From Pseudomonas luteola NBRC 103146 (GTDB lineage: Bacteria > Pseudomonadota > Gammaproteobacteria > Pseudomonadales > Pseudomonadaceae): a DNA stretch of 64,000 nucleotides. The translations under genes and the position numbers were made by a program. The notes beneath the pieces were generated by a model that was not told the DNA's origin, did no database searches, and saw nothing but the letters and a program-made list of their open reading frames with translations. The DNA lies in assembly GCF_002091675.1 (NCBI RefSeq), contig NZ_BDAE01000005.1, forward strand, positions 171,224-235,223. Reading direction: 5' to 3'. This document shows, one piece after another, positions 27,188-35,025 of this stretch. Positions within the stretch are counted from its first letter, which is position 1. Every line of letters begins with the position of its first letter.

Positions 27188-28261
27188 TTATGCCGGTTCG
27201 CCGTAAACGCGGCCGAACCGGTTGTTCAGAAAGACGTTCAGATCAATCTCTTCCTGGCGGATAAAGCCTGACTGCGGCAGTTTCTTCTCACGGAACAGAT
27301 CCAGTGCGGTACAGATACCGGCCGCTGTGGTGATCTGAATGGCACTGGTCAGCTTGCCTCGCTGTTCGGCCGCAAAGATCTTGCGGCTGAACACCTCCTG
27401 CACCAGCTTGCCATCACGCATGCCGTTCACGGTCACGAAGACCAGTACTACGTCCTGCATCGTCGTAGGCACCGAGTCGCGCATGATGCGCTTGAGCGTT
27501 TCCTGATCGCCTGCCAGACGCAGCTCTTCGAGCAGGAACTTCATCAGGTCACGATGCCCTGGGTAGCGGACGGTTTTGTAATCCAGGGTTTCGACGCGAC
27601 CACTCCAGGTTTCACATAAGGTGCCCAGGCCGCCTGAGGTGTTGAAGGCCTCGTATTCCACGCCGTCCAGCGAGAAATGCTCCAAGCCTTCCAGTGGCTG
27701 CACAAGATTCAGCGTGCCGTGACGAACCGCCTCACAGGGGTGGCAGTATTCGTTGATCAGCCCGTCCACGCTCCAGGTCAGGTTGTACTTGAGTGAGTTG
27801 GTGGGAAACTCGGGCAATGCACCTACGCGCATCTTCACCTCGCGCACGCTGTCGAAGCGCGACGCCAGGGTATGCGCTGCAATGCCGATAAAGCCAGGAG
27901 CCAGGCCACACTGCGGCATGAAGGCCGTGGATGAGTCCTCTGCCAGATCACGGATCGTCTTGGTAGCATGGACGTCTTCGGTCAGGTCAAAATAATGGGT
28001 GCCTGTGGTCTTGGCGGCTCGGGCTACCGGAATGGCCATGTGGTAGGGCAGGGCGTTGAGTACCGCGTCGCTGCCTTCAAGTACCTGCTCCAGGTCATTG
28101 CCGTCCGGGCTCACTTCCCGTGTCTCGATGCCCAGCGCGGCCAGTCGCGCCAGGGCGTTGGGATCACGGTCAGCCACAATCACCCGGTAATCCCCGGAGT
28201 CCTGCAGCAGTTGACTGATGGTGTAGCCAATATGGCCAGCCCCGAGAAGTGTGATGTTCAT
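27188..28261 (-). CDS. Saccharopine-dehydrogenase-like NAD(P)-dependent oxidoreductase
   Basis: 357 residues. Rossmann fold at the N-terminus (MNITLLGAGHIGYTISQLL, then VIVADRD) and the catalytic domain of the saccharopine/lysine dehydrogenase group (HYFDLTEDV, PQCGLAPGFIGIAAH). The family oxidises or reduces amino-acid-derived imines such as saccharopine or lysine; this protein resembles the group annotated as saccharopine or L-lysine dehydrogenase in pseudomonads. AAGGA lies six bases before ATG 28261; the upstream ATG at 28267 has no room for a ribosome site. It faces the Lrp-type regulator, a common pairing. Confidence 0.87.
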   Translation of the reverse strand: MNITLLGAGHIGYTISQLLQDSGDYRVIVADRDPNALARLAALGIETREVSPDGNDLEQVLEGSDAVLNALPYHMAIPVARAAKTTGTHYFDLTEDVHATKTIRDLAEDSSTAFMPQCGLAPGFIGIAAHTLASRFDSVREVKMRVGALPEFPTNSLKYNLTWSVDGLINEYCHPCEAVRHGTLNLVQPLEGLEHFSLDGVEYEAFNTSGGLGTLCETWSGRVETLDYKTVRYPGHRDLMKFLLEELRLAGDQETLKRIMRDSVPTTMQDVVLVFVTVNGMRDGKLVQEVFSRKIFAAEQRGKLTSAIQITTAAGICTALDLFREKKLPQSGFIRQEEIDLNVFLNNRFGRVYGEPA

Positions 28262-28352
28262 GACCATTCCTTGTTGTTGTGTGGAGATGGCATCAGCTTA
28301 GGGAGGCGTACTGTTGGGCATAAGGCGCAAAGCGTCTTTTATGAAGGGGCTT

Positions 28353-28371
28353 TTTCGTCGTTTCGACGAAA
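28353..28371. promoter_or_regulatory. Palindrome in the divergent promoter region
   Basis: TTTCGTCGTTTCGACGAAA is a perfect 8-3-8 dyad located about 90 bases upstream of the saccharopine-dehydrogenase-like gene and 155 bases upstream of the divergent acyl-CoA-dehydrogenase-like gene. It could be an operator for the nearby Lrp-family protein or another regulator. It could also form a hairpin in RNA. Confidence 0.45.
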
Positions 28372-28525
28372 TGGATAACGAAGCGTCTGTTTTCAAGCAT
28401 AAAAGGTGGTCAGGGTAGCCACTGGGGCACTATCCCATCACTTATTACTCAGTATGAAGTAGTGATCGCTGAGGCTTGAATTCAGGCATGATGGCTACTT
28501 GTCTCTTTTAAAGGTGATACAAGCG

Positions 28526-29689
28526 ATGGATTATCATTTGTCGTCTAAGCTCACCGCACTGAAATCAACCGTTGAAGAGGTTGTTGATCAGGCTATTGCT
28601 CCGCTTGCGAGTCAGGTGGACCAGAATTGCTTATGGCCTGCTCATTCGATAGAGACCTTGTCCGAAGCAGGCCTCATGGGCCTCCAGGTTCCTGTGGCCC
28701 AGGGTGGCCACGGTCAGGGGCTCCTGGCCTTAAGCGTGATTACCGAAACCATTGGTAAGGCGTGTCCTTCTTCTGCGCTTTGTTTTGGTATGCACTGTGT
28801 CGGGACCGCTGTCATTGCGGCCAAAGCCACTTCATATCAGAAAGAGCATTATCTGGAGGCGATTGCTGCCGGTCGTCACCTTACAACCTTAGCGCTTTCT
28901 GAAAGTGGCTCAGGCGCTCATTTTTATCTGCCTGCAACTCAGATCGCCACGGTTGGCGATGAGTTTGTTGTGAATGGCATTAAGCAGTTTGTCACCAATG
29001 GTGGTCATGCTGATTCGTACGTAGTTTCTACAGTGGCAAGCGAGGAAGATAACGAGGAAGGCGATTTCAGCTGTTTGATCGTGGACAGCACTGCGCAAGG
29101 CCTGGAGTGGCAGGAGCCTTGGAACGGTTTTGGAATGCGTGGCAATTCTTCTCGAGCGTTAGGGTTGAACAACGTGCGTATGCCTGCCAAAAATCTTCTG
29201 GGTGAGCCAGGTGATCAGGTGTGGTACGTCTTCGAAGTGGTTGCCCCGTTTTTTCTGATGGCCATGGCGGGTACCTATCTGGGTATCGCTCAATCCGCGT
29301 TGGATGCGGCCGGTGAGCACTTGCGTACGCGCAGTTATGCGCATTCAGGTGAAACGCTGCGTGATATCGAAACCTTGCAGAGTCGCTATGGCAGCATGTG
29401 GATTGCTTTGGAAAAGACTCGATCACTGGTTCGCGAGGCGGCCCGATTAGGCGATCTGGGAGACCCGAATGCCCTGCCTTTCATCCTGGCCTGCAAGGCG
29501 GATGCAGGTGATACCGCTGTTATGCTGGCTAACGAAGCGATGACCATCTGCGGCGGCGCGGCTTATCGGGAGAACAGCCGAGTGTCTCAGATGCTCCGTG
29601 ATGCCCGCGCCAGCCATGTCATGTCACCCACGACGGATCTTTTGAAATTATGGACGGGCAGAAGTCTGCTCGGTCTTCCCTTGCTTTGA
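28526..29689 (+). CDS. Acyl-CoA-dehydrogenase-like flavoprotein without the catalytic Glu
   Basis: 387 residues with the three-part ACAD fold: helical N-domain, beta-domain (LALSESGSGAHFYLP and IKQFVTNGGHADSYVV, flavin-binding), and C-terminal helical domain. The usual catalytic segment RDAxxxxIYEGT is replaced by RDARASHVMSPTTDLLK (358-374), so the position of the general base Glu holds Ser 367. It may be a flavin-dependent oxygenase or other non-dehydrogenase. ATG 28526 follows AAGGTGAT; an in-frame TTG at 28499 is less likely. It ends 9 bases before the hybrid kinase gene, so the two are probably coupled. Confidence 0.85.
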   Translation: MDYHLSSKLTALKSTVEEVVDQAIAPLASQVDQNCLWPAHSIETLSEAGLMGLQVPVAQGGHGQGLLALSVITETIGKACPSSALCFGMHCVGTAVIAAKATSYQKEHYLEAIAAGRHLTTLALSESGSGAHFYLPATQIATVGDEFVVNGIKQFVTNGGHADSYVVSTVASEEDNEEGDFSCLIVDSTAQGLEWQEPWNGFGMRGNSSRALGLNNVRMPAKNLLGEPGDQVWYVFEVVAPFFLMAMAGTYLGIAQSALDAAGEHLRTRSYAHSGETLRDIETLQSRYGSMWIALEKTRSLVREAARLGDLGDPNALPFILACKADAGDTAVMLANEAMTICGGAAYRENSRVSQMLRDARASHVMSPTTDLLKLWTGRSLLGLPLL

Positions 29690-29698
29690 GTACCTGTT

Positions 29699-32554
29699 GT
29701 GATATTTCAGACCGCTGTCATCATTGCGCCAGACGAACCCCGTGCTGGTAATGAGTTGTTCATGCTTGGCGCGGCGCTCCAATCGCAGGCATTAGACGTT
29801 CGTTACTGCCTGGATACAGACGTTTCAAACGGGCTTATCGCAAGCGATGAGCCTGCTGTTGTCATTCTTATGCCGTCGCTCATTAAACCGGCTGCAGTGG
29901 CCAAGGCAGTGAGAGCCGTCTGGTCTCAGTGCGAGCTGATTTTTGTTCGTGCACCTGAACAAGGTGATGCGTTTAGGAAAAACCTGGGGCTGGCACCCAT
30001 GCTGGGATCACACTGGTCCATTGCCGAGCTGGTTCCAGGGACGCTTGCCCTTCAGGCCGCCCAGGCCGCCAGTCGGGCGCGGCGTCGGATCAAGCTGCGT
30101 ACTACTCTGGACCAGGCCAATGCCAGCTTAAGTGCTACGCGATCCGTAGACGATCATGAGTATCGTCGCCTGCGAGCTGCTGATTATTACCTGGCTAATT
30201 TCATCAATGCGGCGCAGGAAGCCATCATCGGTGTCGATGTGCGGCTGGATGTACTGTATTGGAGCGCAGGTGCTGAAGAGCTGTTTGGTCTAAGTGCCGA
30301 CGAGACGGTAGGCCGTAATATCCGAGCTCTGCCATTTTGGGCACCCGTATTGGACGAGTCAGTTGAGCAGGTGATGGCAGGCAAAAAGATGCATGTGATC
30401 GAGTATCACTGCATGGTATGCGATGCCGAAGCCGTTCTTGAAGTAATGCTGTCGGGTGTTCGCGATGAGTCAGGTACGCTGATTGGCGTATCAGTAACCA
30501 TTCGTGATGTTTCGGCACTGGTCGCTGAGCGACTGGCCCATGAGGAATTTGGACGCGTCATCCGACAGGAACGGCAGCATTTACAACAGCTGTTCGAACA
30601 GGCGCCGGGGTTTGTAATAGTCACCCAAGGCCCGCAGCATCTGGTTGAACTGGCTAACCGGGCTTTTTATCAACTGGTTGGTCATCGCGATATCATCGGC
30701 AAACCCGCTTCGAAGGCATTTCCTCGACTCAAGGATCAAGCCCTCTTGGAGTGGCTGGATCGGGTGTATTCCACCAAGCGGCCCCACACAGGGCGTAGCA
30801 TGGCGGTCTATGTGCAACGTGTGCCGGATGCACCGGCAGAAACACGTTACATCGATTTTGTTTTCCAGCCGGTCATTGCTGAGAACGGGCTGATAAGCGG
30901 CATCTTCTTCCAAGGACATGACGTTACGGCTCAAAAGCTCGCCCAGGAGGAATTGCAACGTTCCCGGGAAAACCTGCAGATGCTGGTAGAGGAGCGTACC
31001 CGGGAACTGGAGCGGAGCCAGCTGGCGCTGCATCAATCCCAGAAGCTTGAGGCGATCGGCAAGCTGACCGGCGGCGTTGCCCATGACTTCAATAACGTCC
31101 TTCAGATTATCGAAGGCAATCTTGAGCTATTAAGACCCGCATTAGGAAACAGTAGCAGCGGCATGGCCAAGCTGGATGCAGCCGTAGCGGCCGTTAGTCG
31201 TGGCGCAAAACTATCCTCGCAGCTATTGGCCTTCGCACGTCGACAGCCACTAAAGCCTGTTCCGACCAATCTGAGCCGCTTGCTGCGCAGCATGGACGAC
31301 CTGCTTCGCCGCGCCCTGGGAGAGAGCGTTCAGATCGAGACAATCATTGCGGGCGGTTTGTGGACGACCATGGTCGACCCTGATCAGCTGGAAAATGTCA
31401 TTCTCAATCTAGCCATTAATGCCCGTGACGCCATGCAAGGCAATGGCAGGCTTACTCTCGAACTCAGTAATGCCATGCTGGATGACCATTACGCCCAGTC
31501 ACAGGCTGACGTTGCGCCAGGGCAGTACGTCATGCTGGCGGTATCCGATACGGGATCAGGCATGTCGCCTGATGTGATGGAGCATGCCTTCGAGCCTTTC
31601 TTCACGACCAAACCTGAGGGCCAGGGAACCGGACTGGGCTTGAGTATGGCGTATGGCTTTGCCAAGCAGAGTGGTGGTCATATCCGCATTTACAGCGAGC
31701 TGGGCAGTGGCACGACAATCAAGCTATACCTGCCCCGAACTCATGAGATCGAGATTGCTTCGCCTGCAGCGGTTGGCGGCACGGTTATCGGCGGCGATGA
31801 AACGATTCTGGTGGTTGAGGACGATCTGGCTGTTCAAGCCACGGTCATCGACCTGCTAAGCGGGCTTGGCTACAAGGTACTACGCGCCAATGATGCACAA
31901 AGTGCACTCAGCATCTTGCAGAGCGGGCTACATATCGATCTGCTGTTTACCGATGTTGTAATGCCAGGTCCTCTGCGCAGCCCTGAGCTTGCACGTCAGG
32001 CCAAGCAGTTGTTGCCTGACATTGCCGTACTGTTTACGTCAGGCTACACCCAGAACGCCATCGTTCACGGAGGGCGGCTTGATCCGGGTGTCGAGCTGTT
32101 GAGCAAACCCTATCGGCTGCATGATCTGGCACGCAAGATTAGACAGCTACTGGCCAGCCATAAGCCGGTACGGATAGATGAAAACGTTCTGGTGCCTGCG
32201 CCTATCGAAAAAGCTGTCGGCGCACAGCAGGTTTTGATACTGGACGACCAGACCGACCTGCTTTCCATGACCTGTGAGATGGTCGAAATGCTGGGGTACA
32301 CCGCCAAAGGTTGTGAAACTGCTGAAAAAGCACTTGAGGTCTTGGGGCGATTGAAGTTTGACATCCTGCTGGCAGACGTCAACTTGCCGGGTATGTCCGG
32401 AATCGATCTTGCGTATGAAGCTGTACGCCAGCAACCTGGGCTGCGAGTCATTTTCATGTCAGGGGAAGGGACTGTATCCGCAAATATACAATCAATGTCA
32501 CTGCCCAAGCCCTTCAACCTGCAGCAATTAGAGGAGGCATTAGGGGCTTCCTGA
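29699..32554 (+). CDS. Cytoplasmic hybrid histidine kinase with two PAS and two receiver domains
   Basis: 951 residues, no clear membrane segment. Order: an N-terminal domain of about 125 residues I do not recognise, PAS (about 165-285), PAS (about 295-415), coiled coil, HisKA with GGVAHDFNN (phospho-accepting His 462), HATPase (GSGMSPDVMEHAFEPFFTTK, GTGLGLSM), first receiver (VVEDD...DLLFTDVVMPG) and second receiver (LILDDQ...DILLADVNLPGMSG...LPKPF). It should phosphorylate itself on His and pass the phosphate to the receivers; no output domain is attached, so a separate partner is needed. The start is GTG 29699, 9 bases after the ACAD-like gene. No cognate response regulator is adjacent. 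Confidence 0.92.
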   Translation: MIFQTAVIIAPDEPRAGNELFMLGAALQSQALDVRYCLDTDVSNGLIASDEPAVVILMPSLIKPAAVAKAVRAVWSQCELIFVRAPEQGDAFRKNLGLAPMLGSHWSIAELVPGTLALQAAQAASRARRRIKLRTTLDQANASLSATRSVDDHEYRRLRAADYYLANFINAAQEAIIGVDVRLDVLYWSAGAEELFGLSADETVGRNIRALPFWAPVLDESVEQVMAGKKMHVIEYHCMVCDAEAVLEVMLSGVRDESGTLIGVSVTIRDVSALVAERLAHEEFGRVIRQERQHLQQLFEQAPGFVIVTQGPQHLVELANRAFYQLVGHRDIIGKPASKAFPRLKDQALLEWLDRVYSTKRPHTGRSMAVYVQRVPDAPAETRYIDFVFQPVIAENGLISGIFFQGHDVTAQKLAQEELQRSRENLQMLVEERTRELERSQLALHQSQKLEAIGKLTGGVAHDFNNVLQIIEGNLELLRPALGNSSSGMAKLDAAVAAVSRGAKLSSQLLAFARRQPLKPVPTNLSRLLRSMDDLLRRALGESVQIETIIAGGLWTTMVDPDQLENVILNLAINARDAMQGNGRLTLELSNAMLDDHYAQSQADVAPGQYVMLAVSDTGSGMSPDVMEHAFEPFFTTKPEGQGTGLGLSMAYGFAKQSGGHIRIYSELGSGTTIKLYLPRTHEIEIASPAAVGGTVIGGDETILVVEDDLAVQATVIDLLSGLGYKVLRANDAQSALSILQSGLHIDLLFTDVVMPGPLRSPELARQAKQLLPDIAVLFTSGYTQNAIVHGGRLDPGVELLSKPYRLHDLARKIRQLLASHKPVRIDENVLVPAPIEKAVGAQQVLILDDQTDLLSMTCEMVEMLGYTAKGCETAEKALEVLGRLKFDILLADVNLPGMSGIDLAYEAVRQQPGLRVIFMSGEGTVSANIQSMSLPKPFNLQQLEEALGAS

Positions 32555-32632
32555 TAAGTACAAGCCGCTCTTGGGGTTCATGCAAGACTGCTTTCGCCTG
32601 TAACGCTTTATGCAAAAGGGCAGCAGTGAACA

Positions 32633-33205
32633 CTAATCCTGCAAGGTCCTGGCAGGCAGTATATAGAACGAGGCGCTCCAATATTTATTCCCATGGCGCG
32701 TCTCGCTCTTCCAGCCGTGAACGAGTAATTGCCTGGCAATAAGGCGGTTCATGATGCCATGACCCAGCAACAGTAGCGTCCCTTCTTCGGCCAGCGAGAT
32801 GAGTCGCTGAGCAGCTCGCTGGGCCCGCTCGCGTGCTTCTGAAAACGACTCGGCGCCATGTGAATAACCGCAGAGCCAAAGCATTCGAAAAACAAACGCC
32901 CACGTAAGCGGAGAAAGCCTGGGGCCAGGCCAGTGCAGGAAAGGAAGCTCCGCTTCGCTAAATAGCGTATTGGTTTGAAAGGGTTTCAGCCCTAGCCTGT
33001 CGAGTGAAGTCAGCGCCCTGGGCATTGTGCTGCTGATGATATGTTTCGCCTGAGCTGTCAGCTCACGCGTTGTTGGCGGAGCAGGATCATCCATGACCTC
33101 GGACAGGTTGTAATCACTGATCCAACGGTGCATATCAGAGGGCGAGACTTTGCCTGGACATGGTTTCAATGTTGGCTGTCCATATCGCATAAGTATGATC
33201 TTCAT
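32633..33205 (-). CDS. Histidine-phosphatase-superfamily protein with Tyr in place of the catalytic His
   Basis: 190 residues of the phosphoglycerate-mutase-like fold. The N-terminus reads LMRYGQP (5-11) where active members have L.RHG; the codon is TAT, one base from CAT. The rest of the site appears present: SSTMPRAL (Arg 63), SEAELPF (Glu 84/86) and LLLGHG (His 149). Without the nucleophilic His it is probably not an ordinary phosphatase; it may bind phospho-ligands or act as a regulator. Just upstream is an array of five 8-bp repeats that carries purine-rich, Shine-Dalgarno-like sequence on the coding strand. It converges on the hybrid kinase gene. Confidence 0.82.
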   Translation of the reverse strand: MKIILMRYGQPTLKPCPGKVSPSDMHRWISDYNLSEVMDDPAPPTTRELTAQAKHIISSTMPRALTSLDRLGLKPFQTNTLFSEAELPFLHWPGPRLSPLTWAFVFRMLWLCGYSHGAESFSEARERAQRAAQRLISLAEEGTLLLLGHGIMNRLIARQLLVHGWKSETRHGNKYWSASFYILPARTLQD

Positions 33206-33208
33206 CCC

Positions 33209-33250
33209 TGTCTTCCTGTCTTCCTGTCTTCCTGTCTTCCTGTCTTCCTG
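33209..33250. repeat. Tandem octamer repeat (five copies) in the leader of the phosphatase-like gene
   Basis: TGTCTTCC is repeated five times head to tail without error, followed by a partial TG. On the minus strand, the coding strand of the gene at 32633-33205, it reads GGAAGACA in tandem and ends three bases before the ATG, so each unit carries an AGGAAG core. Exact short tandem repeats at this position can gain or lose units by strand slippage. Confidence 0.95.
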
Positions 33251-33460
33251 AAGCCCCTAGCCCGACTCTATTGATGAACAAGCGATTAGCGCTTGAGTGA
33301 CAACGCAAAGGATAGTGGGCGCCTTTAGAATGCGCTCCGTTTCATGTTTCAGCTACGTGACGGTAAAGCCTGTTCAGACGTGCCGACCATAGCACAAGGG
33401 ACCGGTTTGAAAGACGTTATGCTGGCTCGTGAAATCGACGCCTAGCATAAGGAATTGCCC

Positions 33461-33586
33461 ATGAAATGCCCGCACTGCTCCGCCTCCATTAGTTTCTTCT
33501 CACCTGCAATCCTGGGGCCTGCCCTATGGGGTGTGGTGACAGCCGCTGCGGTTTTTATAGCCATTGCCCGTTTAGAAAAGCATTAA
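33461..33586 (+). CDS. 41-residue zinc-finger/membrane microprotein
   Basis: The ATG at 33461 is preceded by AAGGA (33449-33453) at seven bases and the frame closes at TAA 33584-33586. The protein begins MKCPHCSASISFF, with a CxxC zinc-ribbon-like half site, followed by one hydrophobic helix (about residues 19-35, LGPALWGVVTAAAVFIAIA) and a short basic tail RLEKH. It is too short to be found by usual length cut-offs. The lone CxxC suggests either dimeric metal binding or a truncated relative of larger CxxC membrane proteins. A perfect terminator hairpin follows six bases after the stop, supporting a real transcription unit. Confidence 0.65.
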   Translation: MKCPHCSASISFFSPAILGPALWGVVTAAAVFIAIARLEKH

Positions 33587-33591
33587 GGCAA

Positions 33592-33622
33592 GTGCCTGGG
33601 CTGCTTAGAGCAGCCCAGGCAC
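33592..33622. terminator. Perfect 13-bp bidirectional hairpin
   Basis: GTGCCTGGGCTGC and GCAGCCCAGGCAC pair exactly around TTAGA, between the stop of the 41-residue gene and the stop of the converging sugar dehydrogenase gene. There is no T-run, but the stem is very stable. Confidence 0.75.
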
Positions 33623-33632
33623 GGTGGCCTGC

Positions 33633-34943
33633 TTACTTGGCCGCGGTTACTCGCCAGATAACGTTACCCACATCATCCGCAACCAGCAGATCACCCTGCT
33701 TGTCATTGATGACCCCAACCGGGCGGCCCTGGGCTTCTTCCTTCTGATTCAAAAAGCCGGTCAGTACATCCTGGGGTGCACCGTTGGGCTTGCCGTCCAG
33801 GAAGGGGATAAAGACAACCTTGTAACCGCTCTTGGGCTTACGGTTCCAAGAGCCGTGCTGGCCGATGAACATCCCATAACGGTACTGCTCCGGCAAGGCA
33901 TCGCCCTTGGAGAAGGTCAAGCCCAGCGAGGCAGTGTGGGTGCCAAGGGCATAGTCAGGCACGATGGCTTTGGCGACCAGGTCCGGGCGCTGCGGTTTGA
34001 CGCGCTCGTCCACATGCTGGCCGTAATAGCTGTATGGCCAGCCATAGAAACCACCGTCCTGAACCGAGGTGGCATAGTCAGGTACGAGGTCACTGCCAAT
34101 CTCGTCACGCTCGTTTACTGTTGTCCAGAGCTTGCCGGTTTGCGGCTCCCAATCCATGCCATTGGGATTACGCAGACCTGTGCCGTACAGCCGCATTTTG
34201 CTGGTGGCGCGGTCCAGTTCCCAGATGGCCGCACGGCCTTCCTCGATGTCCATACCGTTCTCACCGACGTTGCTGTTGGAGCCAACCGTGATGTACAGCT
34301 TGCTGCCATCCTGGCTTGCAATCACGTTCTTGGTCCAGTGGTGGTTAATGCCGGCAGGCAAGTCGACCACCTTGGTGCCCTTGTCCTGAATGGTCGTATC
34401 GCCTTCCTTGTAAGGGAAGCGCACCAGCGCATCGGCATTGGCCACGTAGAAGTCATTGCCGACCAGGGTCATGCCAAAGGGCGAGTGCAGGCCCTCCAGA
34501 AAGGTCGTCCGGGTTTCGGCCACGCCATCGTGGTCAGCATCGCGCAGCAGGGTGATGCGGTTGGCGCTGGGCACGCCGGCTCCGGCCTTGCTCATCATCA
34601 TGCCCTGAACCTGCTTGCGGATATTGAAGCCCGCCGGCTCTTGTGTGGGCTTGTTCGATTCGGCGACCAGAACGTCACCGTTGGGCAATACATAGATCCA
34701 ACGGGGATGATCAAGGCCGGTGGCAAAGGCGTTGACTTGAAGGCCCTGGGCAGCAGTGGGTTTACCGCCTTCCGGCCAGCCGGTGGCAGGCGCTACGTTG
34801 ACCAGGGGAATAAGGCTGGTCTTGGGCTCGGGAAGTTGCGGCTTGGGGCCATAGGCGGCATCTGGGCCAAGCTTGGACGGCTCGCCACATCCGGCCAGGG
34901 CAATAGCAAGCGCTGAAGCGTACAGGGGACGAAGATTGGTCAT
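33633..34943 (-). CDS. PQQ-type sugar (sorbosone) dehydrogenase lipoprotein
   Basis: 436 residues with a lipoprotein signal ([22 protein letters not shown], lipobox LAGC). The remainder is a six-bladed propeller of the soluble PQQ glucose/sorbosone dehydrogenase family: [81 protein letters not shown]. The His and Arg positions for PQQ binding look conserved. It would oxidise a sugar or sugar aldehyde in the periplasm while anchored to a membrane. PQQ synthesis genes are not in the window. AAAAGGCG precedes the ATG. Confidence 0.87.
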   Translation of the reverse strand: MTNLRPLYASALAIALAGCGEPSKLGPDAAYGPKPQLPEPKTSLIPLVNVAPATGWPEGGKPTAAQGLQVNAFATGLDHPRWIYVLPNGDVLVAESNKPTQEPAGFNIRKQVQGMMMSKAGAGVPSANRITLLRDADHDGVAETRTTFLEGLHSPFGMTLVGNDFYVANADALVRFPYKEGDTTIQDKGTKVVDLPAGINHHWTKNVIASQDGSKLYITVGSNSNVGENGMDIEEGRAAIWELDRATSKMRLYGTGLRNPNGMDWEPQTGKLWTTVNERDEIGSDLVPDYATSVQDGGFYGWPYSYYGQHVDERVKPQRPDLVAKAIVPDYALGTHTASLGLTFSKGDALPEQYRYGMFIGQHGSWNRKPKSGYKVVFIPFLDGKPNGAPQDVLTGFLNQKEEAQGRPVGVINDKQGDLLVADDVGNVIWRVTAAK

Positions 34944-35025
34944 GGGTAACGCCTTTTATATAGTTGGTGATGCGTTCCATAGGTCCCGTCAGCCGCTACT
35001 GCAAAGGCGTATCAGCGAGACCTGT

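Noticed and set aside
33209..33250. Octamer repeats as a possible CRISPR array
   Set aside because: Units of 8 bp are directly adjacent with no spacers; a simple tandem repeat.
33624..34916. 430-codon plus-strand frame antisense to the sugar dehydrogenase
   Set aside because: Shadow of the strongly supported minus-strand lipoprotein gene; no domain or start signal.
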